This document shows, piece by piece, positions 60,201 through 64,000 of a stretch of DNA of 64,000 bases. The notes under the pieces were generated by a model. It did not search any database. It was not told the origin of the DNA and was given only the letters and a program-made list of their open reading frames with translations. Each line of letters opens with the position of its first letter. Position 1 is the stretch's first letter. The position numbers and the translations under genes are program-made. This DNA comes from Branchiostoma floridae (taxonomy: Eukaryota; Chordata; Leptocardii; Amphioxiformes; Branchiostomatidae), in NCBI RefSeq assembly GCF_000003815.2, contig NC_049984.1, positions 13,062,003 through 13,126,002 on the forward strand, in the 5' to 3' direction.

Positions 60201-63200
60201 GTACGTAATTTGTTGCAAACATGTACATATTCTTATTTAAATTGTATGTGTTTAAGTCTATCCGACTTGTTTAAAATTTATATACTGCATTCACTGTCTT
60301 TAAACATACGTACTTTTTTATTGTGTAACTTGTAATCGTCCGTCACCCTGAATTATCATTGAAGATTTGGTGTTTTTGCACTTGGCACTGTGTCTGTACA
60401 GTATGTGGCTTTTATTTTCACACACAGTCCGAAAGGGTTTTATCGTACAGGCGTTATCTAGTGCTTCTGAAGATCCATGTTTCCATAATAATGGTGCAAC
60501 GTATATCATCAGTAACGGACAGGAGAGCATCATTGAGCAACGTAAGTATACTTTTTCATGTCACGTCATTTGATCATATTGTTACCATTAGATAAACATA
60601 TCATCAATTTCAAGAGTAAAGAAATTGCACGTAGCAATATTCAAATAAGGTGCAAGAGCTCTACAATACATATCATAATTTTTTCCTACACGCCAGGTGC
60701 ACGTGGATATCAGGTGTTTATTTTGAATGAACGGACGGGGGAAGTAGTAAACAAGACGGTTTTTGACACCTTTGGGAGTGGAGGAGGAAGAGGCGTCGCA
60801 GAAGCACGAAACCTGACATCGTATCTGGATGGAGTTTTATACGTAAGTAGTTGATAGATTGTGCACTCGGATAAGAAATTCTATTTTCTTAGATTTATCT
60901 TGTCATATACCTTGCATATTTCCCACAAAACGCAACTTTGTTGGTGGTTTCTGGAAATGCAAAATGCGACAGAAAATGCTGTAATTTGTATCGTTAACGA
61001 TATAGGGAAAGTATGAATTAGCCTCATTCTGATATAACGTTTGCCCTTATAGAATTTCAAATTTCTATCAAGCCTCTAATTCTGTATCACCAATGTTCTT
61101 TCCTTTTGGTGCTAGGGACGGATAATAGTCATCGTCGTTCATGACAACGGCGGCGATTACAACGTAGACAACGAACCCAATCTAGCACCGTACGGAACTG
61201 CAATGACTCGAATAGGTGCCGTGTTAATCAATCCTCTTATCAAATTTTCAGCTCAGGGAGAAAGAAATCAATCTTTCTATTTTTGAATTCTACACTGCTA
61301 TTTCTTGAAGGCGAATAGAATTTTTTTTCTGGTAGATTAAATTTTGCTGCCTGGACGAACAGGTTCAATTTCAGGTCCACAGTGTAGGTATCTTTGAACA
61401 TGTTTTCGTGAGAATCGCCTAGACTTGCTCATATTTACAAGCATGAATTCGTAGAGTTGAATATATTCTGATACCCATGACAGGACAAAAAGAGTCCTTC
61501 GCCATGATCACTCAGAAGGGAACGAATCCATGTTGGTTTGTGGAAGATAAGAATGCTCGAGGAAGAGGACCAACTGTTGTAGAGGCGTTCATACCAACAG
61601 GTAAAAGAAAACACACAGTGCATGAATTTCGTTCCACCTTACAGATTGTTGATGTTTCCAATTCTATATAACGAACAACACCACATGATAGGTGATGAAG
61701 AAGATTCTTTCCGTTTCGGATCGGGTTTTACTTCTAATCAGTGTTAAATTAGTCAGTTGTTAAAAGAGTAAAACATTTATTTTGTTGCCGCTCCGCGTTG
61801 GACCCCATTTCTCATATCTGTCTCTATCTAGATGGATCTCAAGGAGTGTGTGTTGATCCACCGACCCAAGCCAACACTACCGGACCCATGTGCGACTGTC
61901 CTTTTCTGCTGGGGGAGAACTGCACTTACCCATGTTCCCCGGGATATCACGTCATTTCCGGTGATGTCATTGTCAGAACATGCAACTCAAATAGATCGTG
62001 GACAGAGACGGATCTTTTCTGCCAAGGTATACGTACGAAAGGAAGACAACTAGAAATGATTGAGAGGAATATTCAACAAGAAAACCTAGCTTGACAGCAT
62101 GTCGAAAGCTGTAGCTTGAAACTCCTACATTAAAGAAAATATTTATCTTCTAACGGTATACTTCCTGAAAATTACGTAGTTCCAGAAGGAACAATGTTGT
62201 ATCTTCCTAGATTTGAAAAGTCTAATAATTCCTTGTAGATATTGACGAGTGCTCCACTCTGAATGGTGGCTGTGCCCAGACCTGCACCAACACTGTAGGA
62301 AGTTACAACTGTTCCTGTAGTGACGGGCTCGTACTGGACTGGACTGGGTATAACTGTTCGGCTGGTAAGACATCTGTTGATATGTTCCCCTGTTACAAGC
62401 GCTAGGCCAACATTGGACGCATAACGTTATATTGCTAAACATCGCATGAGAATAATGCACCGGGTCCATTGGCAAATTTATTTGATTCAATCACCAAAAT
62501 CTTCAGGTTAGAAATCATTTTCCTCTTCAGGGTGTCCACTACCCGACTACATCAGCTTTAACGAAGTTTGCTACAAGTACTTTGCTGAGCGGAAGACTTA
62601 CGACGAAGCAAGACAGAGGTGTGCCGAAGACGGTGGCCTGTTAGCCATGCCTAAAGACAATGCGACTGATACTTTTCTCTTCAGTCTGGGAAATCAGAAA
62701 CGCTGGATTGGGTTGACTGACGCCATCACCGAAGGCCATTGGGTATTTGAGGACGGCCAAACACTGACGTCAGTCCATTATACCAACTGGGGCCCAGGTT
62801 ATCCGAGAGGTGGAGACTACGCGTACCAGTACCATACTGTAAAAGTATGTAGGAACGACCGCTTCTGGTATAATCGTATGGGTGGCCGGCAATACCATTT
62901 CATCTGTCAAATAAATCCAGGTATTGATTATAATCAGAAACGTCACTTTTTAGAACACTTTAAGGCACGAATTAGCAGATCTTAATAATATTTATCTTTT
63001 TGACACTGGGCATGATTCGTATGTGATTCGTATTTTCACAGTCCATAATGGTGACTAAGAGACTATTCAATATCATTGATTTCTATTTCTTGTGTATATC
63101 AAATGATTAAACTGTAACCCTTATGACACGTCATGAATAGTTGTGGACGGATGTGCGTCATCAAATGGTGGATGTGAGCAGACCTGTGTCAACACTGGTG

Positions 63201-63774
63201 GGAGCTACCACTGCCTCTGTAGGGACGGTTACAGATTACATGCTGACGGCCACAACTGTACTGGTGTGTTACAAAAATTATAATATTCTGTACCATCTAC
63301 AAGTGCTCGTTTCTTTTCTGATCAATAGTATTGACTAATTACCAAACACACTGCGTTTAACAGGACTTGACACGAAACTGTTTGTTTTGCTTTAGACATT
63401 GACGAGTGTTTGGAAAATCCAACCATCTGCGGCATCAACGCTGATTGCATCAACGGTGACGGCTACTTCGACTGTGTCTGTTCAACTGGATTCGTCATGG
63501 GGGAGGGCGGCTGCCAAGGTCTATTCTTGATCTTTGGTGAAAATGTAGATTAAGTCGCGATTCACTTTCTCAACGTTTTATTGACTACAAAAAGTAACTG
63601 CCTTTGTCAAGTAGAGTGACTTTAACTTGATCATTAAAGAACTCCTTTCAGACATTGATGAATGCAGCAGTACAGAGTCAGTGTGTGACGTCAACGCCTT
63701 CTGTGTGAACATGGATGGGAGCTACCACTGTGTGTGTCTGGACGGATTTACAGGAGACGGGAACAATTGTCACA
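57274..63774 (+). CDS. Secreted multidomain protein: FAMeT-like, sushi, EGF, ILEI, sushi, EGF, C-type lectin, EGF x3 (partial)
   Basis: Fourteen exons join in phase: 57274-57522, 59310-59501, 59764-59958, 60078-60200, 60428-60541, 60697-60842, 61116-61215, 61484-61600, 61832-62026, 62239-62364, 62531-62920, 63141-63263, 63396-63518 and 63652-63774. Exons 1-2 make a farnesoic-acid O-methyltransferase-like domain ([15 protein letters not shown]...PFMSWTD). Exon 3 is sushi-like ([11 protein letters not shown]...GSWTD...FC). Exon 4 is a calcium-binding EGF (DIDECS). Exons 5-8 fit an ILEI/FAM3 fold ([45 protein letters not shown]). Exons 9-10 repeat sushi plus EGF. Exon 11 is a C-type lectin domain with WIGLTD and WVFEDG. 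Exons 12-14 are EGFs, two starting DIDEC. Most borders are phase 1-1, the mark of exon shuffling. Cys content and the probable signal exon (43726) indicate an extracellular protein. The gene continues past the window, so total size and any membrane anchor are unknown. 'FAMeT-like' names the fold; no enzyme activity is implied. Confidence 0.88.
57757..58944. mobile_element. 1188-bp foldback transposon with 6-bp target duplication
   Basis: The exact ends AGTAGTATAGTAGGGACACG extend as an inverted repeat of about 80 bp at both sides. They are flanked by AAAGTC at 57751-57756 and 58945-58950. Inside, the phrase ttattcaggcgcaggtcaga followed by ggtca is tandemly repeated (about 58437-58580) and derives from the sub-terminal sequence. 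No transposase frame. It lies in the intron between the two exons of the FAMeT-like domain. Confidence 0.9.
58437..58580. repeat. Internal minisatellite of the 57.76-kb transposon
   Basis: About four copies of a unit of 30-40 bp built from gcgcaggtcagaggtca and gatattatttattcag, with unit length varying by internal indels. Confidence 0.8.
59083..59122. repeat. (TC)n-rich microsatellite
   Basis: A tract of TCTC with interspersed CCCTC/ATCTC lies in the intron just before the second FAMeT exon. Confidence 0.85.
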
Positions 63775-64000
63775 GTACGTTTTCTCTTATTGTATTTTGT
63801 TGTTTTGTGTGCTAAAACATACAGGAATATTTTACTCTGTTAATTCGTACAACCATTGCCCTCCAACGCCGTGTAATTTCTCGCTATCCAAATTAAATAA
63901 TTAATGAAGGTGATAGTTATTTTTCTTCTTATGGTACTATATAGCTAGTGGGTGCTGGCAAATGGGAAGGGAGTTTTTACTCAATTCCTAGTCTATCTTT
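63775..64000 (+). other. Intron at the right edge of the multidomain gene
   Basis: After the donor GTACGT at 63775 no further acceptor with an EGF-type exon is seen before the window ends. The last exon ends in phase 1, so the reading frame must continue beyond 64000. Confidence 0.7.

Overview
The window looks like chordate nuclear DNA, most probably from an amphioxus (Branchiostoma). Coding regions are split into small exons with GT-AG introns. The recognisable genes are animal housekeeping genes about as long as their human counterparts. The rest is packed with short inverted-repeat elements, tRNA-derived SINEs and broken retrotransposons. The species is inferred from gene content and repeat style; no database was searched.

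Layout. 1-6982: no gene recognised, only repeats. 6983-8554 (+): a single-exon gene for a basic, probably disordered 523-aa protein, a candidate C16orf46 relative. 8555-18121: no gene recognised; it holds a large GAGT microsatellite. 18122-22280 (-): ATMIN/ASCIZ in four coding exons. 23930-29817 (+): RPP40 in eight exons. 30246-34620 (-): CENPN in nine exons. 35996-37205 (+): CMC2 in three coding exons, head to head with CENPN. 37688-40840 (-): a crotonase-fold enoyl-CoA isomerase in five exons ending in a peroxisomal signal. 43726-43798 (+): a signal-peptide exon. 57274 to past 63774 (+): fourteen exons of a secreted multidomain protein (farnesoic-acid-methyltransferase-like, sushi, EGF, ILEI, sushi, EGF, C-type lectin, three EGF), which runs off the right edge. 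Between 43.8 and 57.3 kb, probably one long first intron, lie TIR elements, a LINE 3' end and a decayed Ty3/gypsy element.

In all five spliced housekeeping genes the exon phases join without a break. The totals are ATMIN 807 aa, RPP40 367, CENPN 355, CMC2 84 and isomerase 244. The order and orientation C16orf46-like(+), ATMIN(-), CENPN(-), CMC2(+) match human 16q23.2 as I know it, with RPP40 placed between ATMIN and CENPN.

The genes do not form one pathway. They cover RNase P (RPP40), kinetochore assembly (CENPN), cytochrome oxidase biogenesis (CMC2), DNA-damage and dynein-light-chain transcription control (ATMIN) and fatty-acid oxidation (isomerase). The most unusual observations are a family of 21-37 bp palindromic insertions flanked by 7-bp target duplications, the domain order of the secreted protein, and the conserved gene block.
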